Below, in pieces: positions 7,437 to 13,188 of a stretch of 22,197 nt of DNA. The position numbers were made by a program, and so were the translations under genes. Every line of letters starts with the position of its first letter. Position 1 is the first letter of the stretch. Source of the stretch: a virus; the IMG/VR virus record IMGVR_UViG_3300027782_000397, positions 1 to 22,197 of that record; one strand, written 5' to 3'. The notes beneath the pieces are model-generated. The model was given only the letters and a program-made list of their open reading frames with translations, had not been told where the DNA came from and searched no databases.

Positions 7437-7881
7437 AACAGGAACTAAGGGATTAGACCTTATAAAGAAATTTGAAGGGTTTAGATCATTGCCTTATTTA
7501 TGCCCCGCCAAAGTGCCTACAATTGGATTTGGAGCAACTTACTATCCTAATGGTAGCAAAGTAACAATGAATGATAAACCGATAACTGAAGCGGTTGCAA
7601 CTGAGTTATTAGCCAGTATGATAGTAGGTTATGAAAAATCGGTGGATTCATTTTGTAGGGATGACATTAATCAAAATCAATTTGATGCACTTGTTAGTTT
7701 TTGTTATAACTTAGGATCGGGAAATTTAAAGATATCGGGGTTGTTAAAAAAAGTAAATACTAATCCAAATGATGAAACTATTAAAGCTGAGTTTATGAAA
7801 TGGGTTAAAGCTGGAGGTAGAACTTTGCCAGGATTAGTTAAAAGAAGAGAAGCGGAATCAACATTATACTTTACAAAATGA
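7423..7881 (+). CDS. Endolysin, T4-type lysozyme (GH24)
   Basis: This 152-residue muramidase would cleave the MurNAc-GlcNAc bond of peptidoglycan at lysis. The KKFEGFR block places the catalytic Glu at residue 18, and PTIGFGATY gives the Thr of the active site at residue 33. The usual Asp of the E-D-T triad is replaced by Cys27 in LPYLCPAKVPTIG, a substitution known from other phage lysozymes and tolerated in T4 lysozyme (D20C stays active). Later blocks, INQNQFDALVSFCYNLGSG and GLVKRREAE, are classical for the family. No signal-arrest-release segment or signal peptide is visible, so release should depend on a holin. It overlaps the genes on both sides. Confidence 0.92.
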   Translation: MKITKTGTKGLDLIKKFEGFRSLPYLCPAKVPTIGFGATYYPNGSKVTMNDKPITEAVATELLASMIVGYEKSVDSFCRDDINQNQFDALVSFCYNLGSGNLKISGLLKKVNTNPNDETIKAEFMKWVKAGGRTLPGLVKRREAESTLYFTK

Positions 7882-8102
7882 AAAACTTTATAAAACAAAT
7901 ATTACAAGATGAAAGCGGTTGCGTATCTAGTAAAAGAGTATGCGGTATAATATGCACTATTATGCTTTGTGCTACTTTATTTGCTAATCAATTCACACCC
8001 GAACACATTAAGCCATCGGACACCTTAGTACAATGTGTAACTGCATTAGCTTTTGGTTGTTTAGGATTAACTACTGTTGATAAATTTAGCACAAAGAAAT
8101 GA
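7878..8102 (+). CDS. Putative holin, two membrane segments
   Basis: This 74-residue protein is coupled to the lysozyme by ATGA. It has a basic N-terminus, DESGCVSSKRVCG, and two hydrophobic segments (about residues 22-37 and 51-67), ending in a Lys-rich tail (KFSTKK). This fits a class II holin, with both termini cytoplasmic. I know the SSKR..G.I opening from small membrane proteins beside lysozyme genes in Bacteroidota phages. The position right after an endolysin lacking its own export signal strengthens the call. The other small membrane proteins of the cassette are competing candidates. Confidence 0.65.
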   Translation: MKNFIKQILQDESGCVSSKRVCGIICTIMLCATLFANQFTPEHIKPSDTLVQCVTALAFGCLGLTTVDKFSTKK

Positions 8103-8188
8103 AAAAAATAAAAGAGAATAAAACGTTAATAATATTTATTGTATCAATAATTTTATGGGTTTGTTTTTATTCCTATTATGTTAGATAA
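8099..8188 (+). CDS. 29-residue single-span membrane peptide
   Basis: An ATGA overlap with the holin stop opens a 29-codon frame: a Lys-rich start (MKKIKENKT) and one hydrophobic helix (LIIFIVSIILWVCFYSYYV). Its stop overlaps the next start by 11 bases, so it is coupled on both sides and fills what would otherwise be a 75-base gap. Size, charge pattern and position fit a small holin, antiholin or lysis regulator. Coupling and composition make it likely to be real; no homologous family is known to me. Confidence 0.6.
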   Translation: MKKIKENKTLIIFIVSIILWVCFYSYYVR

Positions 8189-8543
8189 TATACCTGATAA
8201 CTTTATCATGTCCAATAAATCGATTATTTTATGCTTGATAACATTATGTGTTCATTTATTGATATTGAAGTTTTTATATTCTCCTTACAATGAATTAGGA
8301 ATAATACAAAATTATAGAATAGAAATTGATAGTTTGAATAAAATAAATGATAGTTTGTATTCAGAGATTAAGTATCACAATATTGAAATCGAGCATTACG
8401 AACAGGAGATAAGTTATTTAGGCCACCAAAAACAAACAGTAATAATAAAATATAAAACCAAAGTAAATGAAATTGATTCACTTAATAATAATAACCTTGT
8501 TGCTGAATTTGACAGCATATTCTCAAAGTTTAATTATAAATAA
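8178..8543 (+). CDS. Inner-membrane spanin-like protein (TM plus periplasmic coiled coil)
   Basis: This 121-residue protein has one N-terminal membrane segment (about residues 15-35, SIILCLITLCVHLLILKFL), then a long helical region with repeating Ile/Leu heptads (IDSLNKINDSLYSEIKYHNIEIEH), ending in a short polar tail. This is the Rz (i-spanin) layout. A second start at the ATG of 8208 would shorten it by 10 residues without losing the membrane segment. The following gene begins inside it in another frame, with 77 shared bases, as in Rz/Rz1 pairs. Function is inferred from architecture and position only; no sequence motif exists for the group. Confidence 0.6.
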   Translation: MLDNIPDNFIMSNKSIILCLITLCVHLLILKFLYSPYNELGIIQNYRIEIDSLNKINDSLYSEIKYHNIEIEHYEQEISYLGHQKQTVIIKYKTKVNEIDSLNNNNLVAEFDSIFSKFNYK

Positions 8544-8874
8544 TAAAGATACTTTAATTTGTTTTAGCTCCGATAAAGCAAAGTTCTTAGCAAAGCAATA
8601 TCATAAAGCTGAAGCATATTACTTATCAGATTCATTATGCCAGCAACAAGTTATCTTAAAAGGTAACCAGGTTAAACTTTATAAAAAGAATGAAGATAAG
8701 TTACAAAGTATTATCGGAAACCAAGTAACTATAATCAAGTTTAAAGACGAAGAAAACAAATCACTAACTATTCAAATGAAAGGTTTAAACCTGGAGGTTA
8801 AAAAACAAAAGCGGTTAAAAGGAATCAGTATTATTTTTGGAGTATCCTGTTTAGTTTTTGCTTTAGTCAAGTAG
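8467..8874 (+). CDS. Exported protein with C-terminal membrane segment, spanin-partner candidate
   Basis: This 135-residue protein has a signal-peptide-like N-terminus (MKLIHLIIITLLLNLTAYSQ, likely cleavage after Gln20), a charged helical middle with Lys/Gln, and a C-terminal hydrophobic segment (GISIIFGVSCLVFALV). It starts within the preceding spanin-like gene, in another frame. There is no Cys after the signal peptide, so it is not an obvious outer-membrane lipoprotein; with signal plus C-terminal anchor it looks like a unimolecular spanin lacking the lipobox. It could also be an ordinary periplasmic protein anchored in the inner membrane. It is the last gene of the rightward block; its TAG is directly followed by the stop of the opposing gene. 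Confidence 0.6.
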   Translation: MKLIHLIIITLLLNLTAYSQSLIINNKDTLICFSSDKAKFLAKQYHKAEAYYLSDSLCQQQVILKGNQVKLYKKNEDKLQSIIGNQVTIIKFKDEENKSLTIQMKGLNLEVKKQKRLKGISIIFGVSCLVFALVK

Positions 8875-9141
8875 TTATATCCAAGGTTCTGAATAAATAC
8901 CATCATACGACCAAATATCAACTATCATTTCATTTCCCAAAAAATCATTATCAACCATTTCAGTTTTCACAATAATAGATTTATTAAGAGAATGGTTTAC
9001 CCAGGCCCATTTATAATCATTAAAACAATTAACCATTTCCCATCCTTTGTCTTTAAAATAATTGAAAGTTGTTGTTGGTGGCCATCCGTGAAATTCTTGT
9101 AAATCAAAAAGTCCAGCAGATATTAAATTTTCATTTTTCAT
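8875..9141 (-). CDS. Small acidic protein, unknown
   Basis: This is an 88-residue protein with the ATG at 9141; the open frame continues to a TTG at 9159, which lies inside the previous gene and adds six residues. It is rich in Trp and aromatic residues (HGWPPTTTFNYFKDKGWEMV, NDYKWAWVNH, IWSYDG). This Trp-rich, short alpha/beta pattern resembles small DUF4177-like or similar phage proteins with a W..V...... GW.MV core, but I cannot name the family. It is the last gene of the leftward block and meets the + strand genes with no gap, so transcripts from both sides would have to run into each other. Confidence 0.55.
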   Translation of the reverse strand: MKNENLISAGLFDLQEFHGWPPTTTFNYFKDKGWEMVNCFNDYKWAWVNHSLNKSIIVKTEMVDNDFLGNEMIVDIWSYDGIYSEPWI

Positions 9142-9148
9142 ATTTATA

Positions 9149-9490
9149 TCAGTTTTCAATACTTTTGTTATATAAACGTTCTTTTAACATACCTTCAATA
9201 AGAATAAGATAATTAATTGCATCACCGATTTTTTCTTCAATATATTTATCAGTATAGTTTACAGCTCCATTATCAACAGCATCCAAAGTATCTTTAATAG
9301 ATTGAAAGTGTTTAACAGCAAACTCCCAAGCTATTTTTTCGGGGCATGTATGGAAGCTTATACCAACTGACTGTTTAAAATTATGGAACTTATCGGAATC
9401 GGTTGAATATTCTTTGCCTTTCGATAACATAATAGTTTTAATAAATTCAATTCTTTTTTCAATTACTTTGTTAAAATCGGTTACATTCAT
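9149..9490 (-). CDS. Phage protein, possibly nucleotide-modification associated
   Basis: This 113-residue all-helical protein contains KGKEYSTDSDKFHNFKQS near the N-terminus, a WEFAVKHFQSIKD helix in the middle and EEKIGDAINYLILIEGML near the end. The KG.EY......F.NF and KIGDAINYLIL blocks match a small phage family I know as a nucleotide-modification-associated / DUF1599-like or MazG-like helical protein; the acidic residues could bind metal and a nucleotide. Identification is tentative. It overlaps the upstream gene by ATGA, so translation is coupled. Confidence 0.5.
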   Translation of the reverse strand: MNVTDFNKVIEKRIEFIKTIMLSKGKEYSTDSDKFHNFKQSVGISFHTCPEKIAWEFAVKHFQSIKDTLDAVDNGAVNYTDKYIEEKIGDAINYLILIEGMLKERLYNKSIEN

Positions 9491-9771
9491 TTGAATCCTT
9501 TGTTTTCTATTAAATAATCATACAACTCTTTTATATCTTTATATTCTTCGTTTAAATCGGGTGTTCCATACATACCATTCATTTCGTATAAATAATAACA
9601 TAAATGGTAATCGCCATTTTCAGTTAATACTTCAGTCCATATCAATTCATTTGCTCGACCAAGTTCATTAAAGAACTCTATTGTATCAATTTTTAAAGCA
9701 TAAAGTTCATCTACTCTTTTATTGTGAGCTATTTGCAAATCAATAATTTGTTTAAATTTTTCGTAATTCAT
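9487..9771 (-). CDS. Small acidic protein, unknown
   Basis: This 94-residue protein is strongly acidic and Tyr-rich in its C-terminal half (YHLCYYLYEMNGMYGTPDL, then EEYKDIKELYDYLIENK), with a helical first half that includes HNKRVDELYALKIDTIEFFN. I recognise no family. It is coupled to 9149-9490 by a four-base overlap. Acidic small early proteins of phages are often DNA mimics or inhibitors of host enzymes, but nothing here shows that. A 58-base spacer separates it from the nuclease-like gene upstream; that spacer holds no clear promoter or terminator. Confidence 0.5.
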   Translation of the reverse strand: MNYEKFKQIIDLQIAHNKRVDELYALKIDTIEFFNELGRANELIWTEVLTENGDYHLCYYLYEMNGMYGTPDLNEEYKDIKELYDYLIENKGFK

Positions 9772-9829
9772 ATTTATATTTGTTGGTTAGTTTCTACATT
9801 AAGTTTGTTTTTGTGGATAATATACTACA

Positions 9830-10339
9830 TTATTTTTTTAAATTATTTCCATATTGCATAAATAAAACATCGGTATATTTTGATTTTCTTATTTTCCATT
9901 CTAATACTTCATGTTTTGTAAATATTTCATATTGAATATTTGTATCAGTAATAAATTTAATACACCAATAAAAATCTGATTTATCTTTGCTATTATCAAA
10001 AAATGCTTTTTTATTTATATACCAATCTTTTGAATGTTTTGAATGTGTTTTAACATCAATAGTTATATTTCCATTTATGCTTTCTACAATTATATCAGGT
10101 TCTTTTACTGGATGATTTAGCTCCGATTTATTTCTTTTATATTTTCTTTTTTTATTTGCTAATATTTCACAAACAGCTAATTCGCCCATTGCTCCGAGTA
10201 TATCTATTTCTAATTCGTTATCTCTTTTTTGATAATTAGGCCTTTCTCTTTTTTGATTGTTGTTAAATATTCTTTGGCCTTCAATTTTAGCTTTTATTTT
10301 AATATCTTTACTTACTTCCATCTTGTAATTGCATATCAT
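9830..10339 (-). CDS. Putative PD-(D/E)XK-fold nuclease
   Basis: This 169-residue protein carries the pattern of a restriction-endonuclease-like fold: ILGAMGELAVCEIL (Glu53) in the first helix, EPDIIVESINGNITIDVKTH with Pro81-Asp82 and the Asp95-x-Lys97 dyad, then a beta strand with WYINKKAFF. Such proteins cut DNA with Mg2+, and in phages serve in recombination, host DNA degradation or strand processing. The size suits a single catalytic domain. The first ATG (10339) overlaps the upstream HExxH gene by 32 bases; a second ATG at 10321 would also work. It is Lys- and Asn-rich and more AT-rich than the DnaB gene next door. The fold call rests on motif spacing only. Confidence 0.6.
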   Translation of the reverse strand: MICNYKMEVSKDIKIKAKIEGQRIFNNNQKRERPNYQKRDNELEIDILGAMGELAVCEILANKKRKYKRNKSELNHPVKEPDIIVESINGNITIDVKTHSKHSKDWYINKKAFFDNSKDKSDFYWCIKFITDTNIQYEIFTKHEVLEWKIRKSKYTDVLFMQYGNNLKK

Positions 10340-10586
10340 TGTTATTATCTATTTTTCTATAACCCTCAGACCATAATGTTTTAGTTAATATTACGCTAAG
10401 CTTTACAATATCATCTTCTTCAAGTTCGGGTAGCAGTATGTGTAAACTTTCATGAGTTAATATTTCTAGGTGCTTTTTACCTTTTAATCTAATATCGAGT
10501 TCGATAAGATTAAGTCCGCAATGAGCCAGGCCCCAAATATTCTCTCTGCCTAATTTTAAATATTTAACTTTAATTTTCTTATTCAT
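10308..10586 (-). CDS. Small HExxH protein, putative zinc metallopeptidase-like
   Basis: This 92-residue protein starts at the ATG at 10586, one base after the DnaB stop (TGATATG); an upstream GTG/TTG-type extension inside dnaB is unlikely. The core is a helix with LTHESLHILLPELEEDD, where His45, Glu46 and His49 form an HExxH motif and the acidic residues after it could supply a third ligand. I know the pattern H.HE.LH...P.L.E from small phage proteins, usually of unknown role. The ahead segment (GRENIWGLAHCGLNLIELD) is beta-like. A real peptidase of this size is unusual, so it may be a degenerate or regulatory domain. Confidence 0.55.
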   Translation of the reverse strand: MNKKIKVKYLKLGRENIWGLAHCGLNLIELDIRLKGKKHLEILTHESLHILLPELEEDDIVKLSVILTKTLWSEGYRKIDNNNDMQLQDGSK

Positions 10587-10587
10587 A

Positions 10588-11889
10588 TCAATAAAAGTTT
10601 GTACAGTTGCCGTTAAAGTTAACAATTATATCGCTTAATGCTCCATTCCTATGTTTAGCAACAATCAATTCTGCCTTACCAATAGTTGAATTACCAGCTC
10701 CATCATCCATTATTCCATAATATTCAGGTCGATAAATAAACATAACCATATCCGCATCCTGTTCAATAGCTCCCGAATCCCTTAAATGTGATAGCATTGG
10801 TCGTTTATCATTTAGCTTCTCAACTTCCCTACTTAGCTGACTTAATAATATAATCGGTATATTTAATTCTTTTGCTAATCCTTTTAATGCTCCTGATATT
10901 TCCGCAACTTGATCGTTTGTACTTTTGTTATTATTACCTTTGTCAATAAGTCCAATGTAGTCAATAACTATCATGCTTATATCTTTATCACGTTTTAACT
11001 TACGGGCCTTTACTTTAATAAAATTTATACTTATACCGCTTTTATCTTCTATTAATAATTGTGAGTTCGATAACTTAAAGGTTTCATTTTTATAAAGTTC
11101 TTTTTCATAAGGATTCATTTTTTCTTTTAAAAATTTGTAAAGTGGAATCGATGTTATTTGTGAACACATCCTCGCATATAGTTGAAGCTTAGACATTTCT
11201 AAACTAAACACTAAAACCGATTTATTTTGATTTAATACCGAATTAACAAATTTAAGCATTAAGGAAGTTTTACCCATTCCTGGTCGAGCTGCTAATATAA
11301 TTAAATCGCTATTCTGCCAACCTGAAGTAAGTTTGTTAAGTTCACTAAAACCAGTATCACAACCGATTAACTCCCCATCAACTAACTTATCAATTTTATC
11401 TAAGTGTTGGTCCATTTCGATTGCACAATCTAAAGCGGTAAAAGTTTTGCTAATAGAAATTTTATTAAATATCTCGTTTGTATTTTTTTCGTTATCGGCT
11501 AAAAGTTCAAAAACATCACTTGTTGATTCTTGAGTTTTTTCTAGGAGTTCTGAAAGCTTATACATCATTTTTCTTTTAATGTAAAACTCGCTAAGAATAA
11601 GTATTTTCTCATCGAACCTATTTAGGATAGCATCATTAGTTAACAAGGATAGGTCATAAAAGCTAATAGGGTTGATTTTAAGCGTACTTTCTAATTCGTT
11701 TGATACATTTATAAGGTCAATATTTTTGGATGCGTTATTTAAGCTTAAAATAGCTTTTGCAATTAATTGGTTTTTTTCATCGTAAAATAACTCTTCGTGA
11801 AATAGTTCTTGAATGTACTTAAATTCACTTGAATTAATTAATAATCCTCCGAGGAATTGACATTCTAATTTTGTGTTTGCTGGAATCAT
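10588..11889 (-). CDS. dnaB: Replicative DNA helicase, DnaB family
   Basis: This 433-residue ring helicase would unwind DNA at the phage replication fork. An N-terminal DnaB domain (residues 1-100) has the usual ECQFLGGLL helix. The RecA-like core shows Walker A in AARPGMGKTS (201-209), the Walker B strand MIVIDYIGL (306-314), the sensor LSQLSRE (349-355), RDSGAIEQDADMV (370-382) and the late KHRNG (412-416). Length is close to the bacterial protein, so it is complete. The start overlaps the stop of the upstream initiator-like gene by four bases (ATGA). A phage that encodes its own DnaB but no visible primase or polymerase in this window probably borrows these from the host. Confidence 0.95.
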   Translation of the reverse strand: MIPANTKLECQFLGGLLINSSEFKYIQELFHEELFYDEKNQLIAKAILSLNNASKNIDLINVSNELESTLKINPISFYDLSLLTNDAILNRFDEKILILSEFYIKRKMMYKLSELLEKTQESTSDVFELLADNEKNTNEIFNKISISKTFTALDCAIEMDQHLDKIDKLVDGELIGCDTGFSELNKLTSGWQNSDLIILAARPGMGKTSLMLKFVNSVLNQNKSVLVFSLEMSKLQLYARMCSQITSIPLYKFLKEKMNPYEKELYKNETFKLSNSQLLIEDKSGISINFIKVKARKLKRDKDISMIVIDYIGLIDKGNNNKSTNDQVAEISGALKGLAKELNIPIILLSQLSREVEKLNDKRPMLSHLRDSGAIEQDADMVMFIYRPEYYGIMDDGAGNSTIGKAELIVAKHRNGALSDIIVNFNGNCTNFY

Positions 11890-12530
11890 TTGAATGAAGT
11901 TTTTAGTTTTAGGTTAGATGAATTATTTTTATTGGCCCAGTTCTTAAAATGGTTACAAAATTCGTTAAAGTTAAGATAATCAATTTTAGAAGTTTTTTTA
12001 AAGTCTGCAATTTTTAAAGTTAATTTATCTTTTGGAATATTTAAAGATTTACTGATATTTTCAAAATTTGTTGAATTACTTAATTCTTTAAAATAAGTTT
12101 CAATATCATTTATATTTTTATTTATAATTATATCTTTATTTATATTTATAGGATGTATAACATTTGTATCATTTTCTTTTACATTTGTATTCTTTTCTTT
12201 TACATTTGTATTACTTTTGTATAACTTTTGTAATTTTCTTTGTCTCCAAACATCTTTTGCAGTTTCACTCATATTGTTTGATTTCTTATTTCTTTTATCC
12301 ATTTCAGTTGCTAAACGCTCATTATAAAAACCATGTTCAGTTTCTATAAATTTTGATCTTAATAACTCGTTATTTGCTACCAATGAATTAAAACTAAGTT
12401 TATCAATTAATCCTCCATGCTGATGCTGAGAACATAATAATCTTATATAAATACCTATTTGCTCATTATTTAAAAACATTGTTCCTGTTAAAAAATCTGA
12501 TGGGTAAAATAAAAATGCTGGGTCTTTCAT
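11886..12530 (-). CDS. Replication initiation / helicase-loading protein, DUF1376-like
   Basis: This 214-residue protein starts MKDPAFLFYPSDFLTGTMFL; the ATG at 12530 is right because this is where the known family begins, and the 30 upstream codons of the open frame run through a hairpin. The N-terminal winged-helix part (to about residue 85) has LNNEQIGIYIRLLCSQHQHGGL, typical of DUF1376 phage replication proteins. Residues 107-124 hold three copies of NTNVKE-type repeats, and the C-terminal 60 residues (FNEFCNHFKNWANKN) resemble the DnaD/DnaT-like helicase-loading tail. The role is likely to bind the origin or load DnaB, whose gene follows at once with a four-base overlap. The promoter and leader hairpin upstream suggest separate regulation. 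Confidence 0.75.
   Translation of the reverse strand: MKDPAFLFYPSDFLTGTMFLNNEQIGIYIRLLCSQHQHGGLIDKLSFNSLVANNELLRSKFIETEHGFYNERLATEMDKRNKKSNNMSETAKDVWRQRKLQKLYKSNTNVKEKNTNVKENDTNVIHPININKDIIINKNINDIETYFKELSNSTNFENISKSLNIPKDKLTLKIADFKKTSKIDYLNFNEFCNHFKNWANKNNSSNLKLKTSFK
12160..12211 (-). repeat. 21-base tandem repeat in the initiator gene
   Basis: ACATTTGTAT occurs at 12160-12169, 12181-12190 and 12202-12211, exactly 21 bases apart, giving three seven-codon units that encode NTNVKE-type repeats in the linker of the initiator protein. Copy number may vary by slippage. The period equals seven codons, so changes keep the frame. Confidence 0.75.
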
Positions 12531-12537
12531 AATAAAT

Positions 12538-12590
12538 AAAAAATGCCTTAACTCCCTTTCGTGTGCAGGCACTACTCGGGAAATAAGGCA
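12538..12590 (-). promoter_or_regulatory. Leader hairpin with U-tract just before the initiator start
   Basis: On the minus strand TGCCTTA (12590-12584) pairs with TAAGGCA (12550-12544); inside it TCCC pairs with GGGA, then an internal loop with GA on one side and GAAA on the other, then a short stem (GT, bulged A, GTG against CACAC) capped by a CCTG tetraloop. Six U residues (12543-12538) follow the stem. It ends 7 bases before the initiator ATG at 12530. It could be a transcription attenuator, a translation regulator or an inserted palindromic element. The pairing is seen; the role is inferred. Confidence 0.7.
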
Positions 12591-12633
12591 ATAAATATTA
12601 TTGTTAATTAGCTCCTGCAAGCCATAACTATTG

Positions 12634-12665
12634 CAAATATACTATAAAATTATTTCATAACCAAG
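12634..12665 (-). promoter_or_regulatory. Bacteroidota-type promoter for the initiator-dnaB pair
   Basis: On the minus strand TATATTTG (12641-12634) matches the -7 consensus TAnnTTTG. CTTG (12665-12662) lies 20 bases upstream, one base off the -33 consensus TTTG. The start would fall near 12629, giving a leader of about 100 bases that contains the hairpin. The same 20-base spacing recurs at the other early promoters. Confidence 0.6.
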
Positions 12666-12803
12666 ATTAATTATAGTATTTTTTTTAAAGTACCAAAATA
12701 CCACGTATTGTTGTTTTAAGTTATCGAATGCTAATATCGGGTTGCTTCCAGCTATTTGATGAACCATAAAGTATTCTTTGAGTGCGTGTCTTAATCCTGT
12801 CAT
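12642..12803 (-). CDS. Small protein of 53 residues, unknown
   Basis: This frame starts at an ATG (12803) that overlaps the TGA of the preceding gene by four bases (ATGA) and stops with TAG at 12642. The product begins MTGLRHALKEYFMVHQIAG and has an aromatic and basic end (YVVFWYFKKN). Its last codons overlap the promoter of the initiator gene. Translational coupling argues that it is real. I recognise no family. Confidence 0.55.
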   Translation of the reverse strand: MTGLRHALKEYFMVHQIAGSNPILAFDNLKQQYVVFWYFKKNTIINLGYEIIL

Positions 12804-12973
12804 AATTTTTCAATTTCTAGTTTAACATTTTTATAATAATCATTATTTTCTATTTTTAATATTTCATCGATTGCAACTAAGGAGCAAAGTTTTGTTTGTT
12901 CAAAATCAATAGTTAAATCAACAGTCATTTTTCTTAATAAAGAATTGGCATATTGTTTCGGGGTTTGTTTCAT
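12800..12973 (-). CDS. Small helical protein of 57 residues
   Basis: This frame starts at ATG 12973, three bases after the stop of the Cys-rich gene upstream, and overlaps the next start by ATGA. The product opens MKQTPKQYANSLLRKM and continues with CSLVAIDEILKIENNDYYKNV, a pattern I have seen in small phage proteins without a known role (A..VA.DEI). It is probably two or three helices. Tight coupling on both sides supports it. Confidence 0.6.
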   Translation of the reverse strand: MKQTPKQYANSLLRKMTVDLTIDFEQTKLCSLVAIDEILKIENNDYYKNVKLEIEKL

Positions 12974-12976
12974 ATA

Positions 12977-13144
12977 TTATCTTTTTGTGGAATTATAATC
13001 CAAATTTTGCCAGTACATTTCACATTTACCATCTTCAATAGGTGATTTAATAAAGTATGATTGCATTAAAGATTCCTTGGCTGTATATCTTTTGCAACTT
13101 TCTTTTATCGGACAATCTTCACCTTTGCATTTTGTAATATCCAT
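12977..13144 (-). CDS. Small four-cysteine protein, putative zinc-binding
   Basis: This 55-residue product has Cys6, Cys11, Cys17 and Cys41 in the pattern CKGEDCPIKESCKRY and DGKCEMYW. I know this arrangement (C.G..CP.K..C.RYTA, then DGKCE.F/YW) from a small family widespread in Bacteroidota phages. Four Cys suggest a zinc site, but the role is unknown. The start ATG at 13144 follows the leader-like AACCTAATTT repeat. It heads a three-gene string of tiny coupled genes. Confidence 0.7.
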   Translation of the reverse strand: MDITKCKGEDCPIKESCKRYTAKESLMQSYFIKSPIEDGKCEMYWQNLDYNSTKR

Positions 13145-13147
13145 AGT

Positions 13148-13188
13148 GTTTAAATTAGGTTATTAAGCTGTGTTAAAATTAGGTTTTA
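13148..13188 (-). repeat. Imperfect 17-base direct repeat between two genes
   Basis: AAATTAGGTT occurs at 13152-13161 and 13176-13185 (plus-strand reading), 24 bases apart, each within a slightly longer similar frame starting GTT. It fills most of the 41-base gap between the phosphoesterase stop and the start of the four-Cys gene. It could be a protein-binding site or a duplicated start context. The second copy touches the stop codon of the upstream gene. Confidence 0.55.

Noticed and set aside
9794-9832. CTACATTA direct repeat in the 58-base gap
   Set aside because: Two eight-base copies 31 bases apart in AT-rich DNA, one overlapping a stop codon; too short to support a function.
11333-11533. 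Open frame on the + strand within dnaB
   Set aside because: Antisense shadow of the helicase gene without start context or coupling.
12164-12349. Open frame on the + strand within the initiator gene
   Set aside because: It is made of Phe/Leu/Tyr-rich antisense of Lys/Asn codons and the 21-base repeats; no independent support.
12531-12620. 30-residue N-terminal extension of the initiator from TTG 12620
   Set aside because: It reads through the leader hairpin; the known DUF1376-type start MKDPAF lies at 12530 and the extension has no sign of selection that I can see.
12608-12625. Five-codon leader peptide before the initiator hairpin
   Set aside because: Very short frames are common by chance, it carries no run of a single amino acid, and no alternative RNA fold linked to it is evident. 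Mentioned only as part of the leader.
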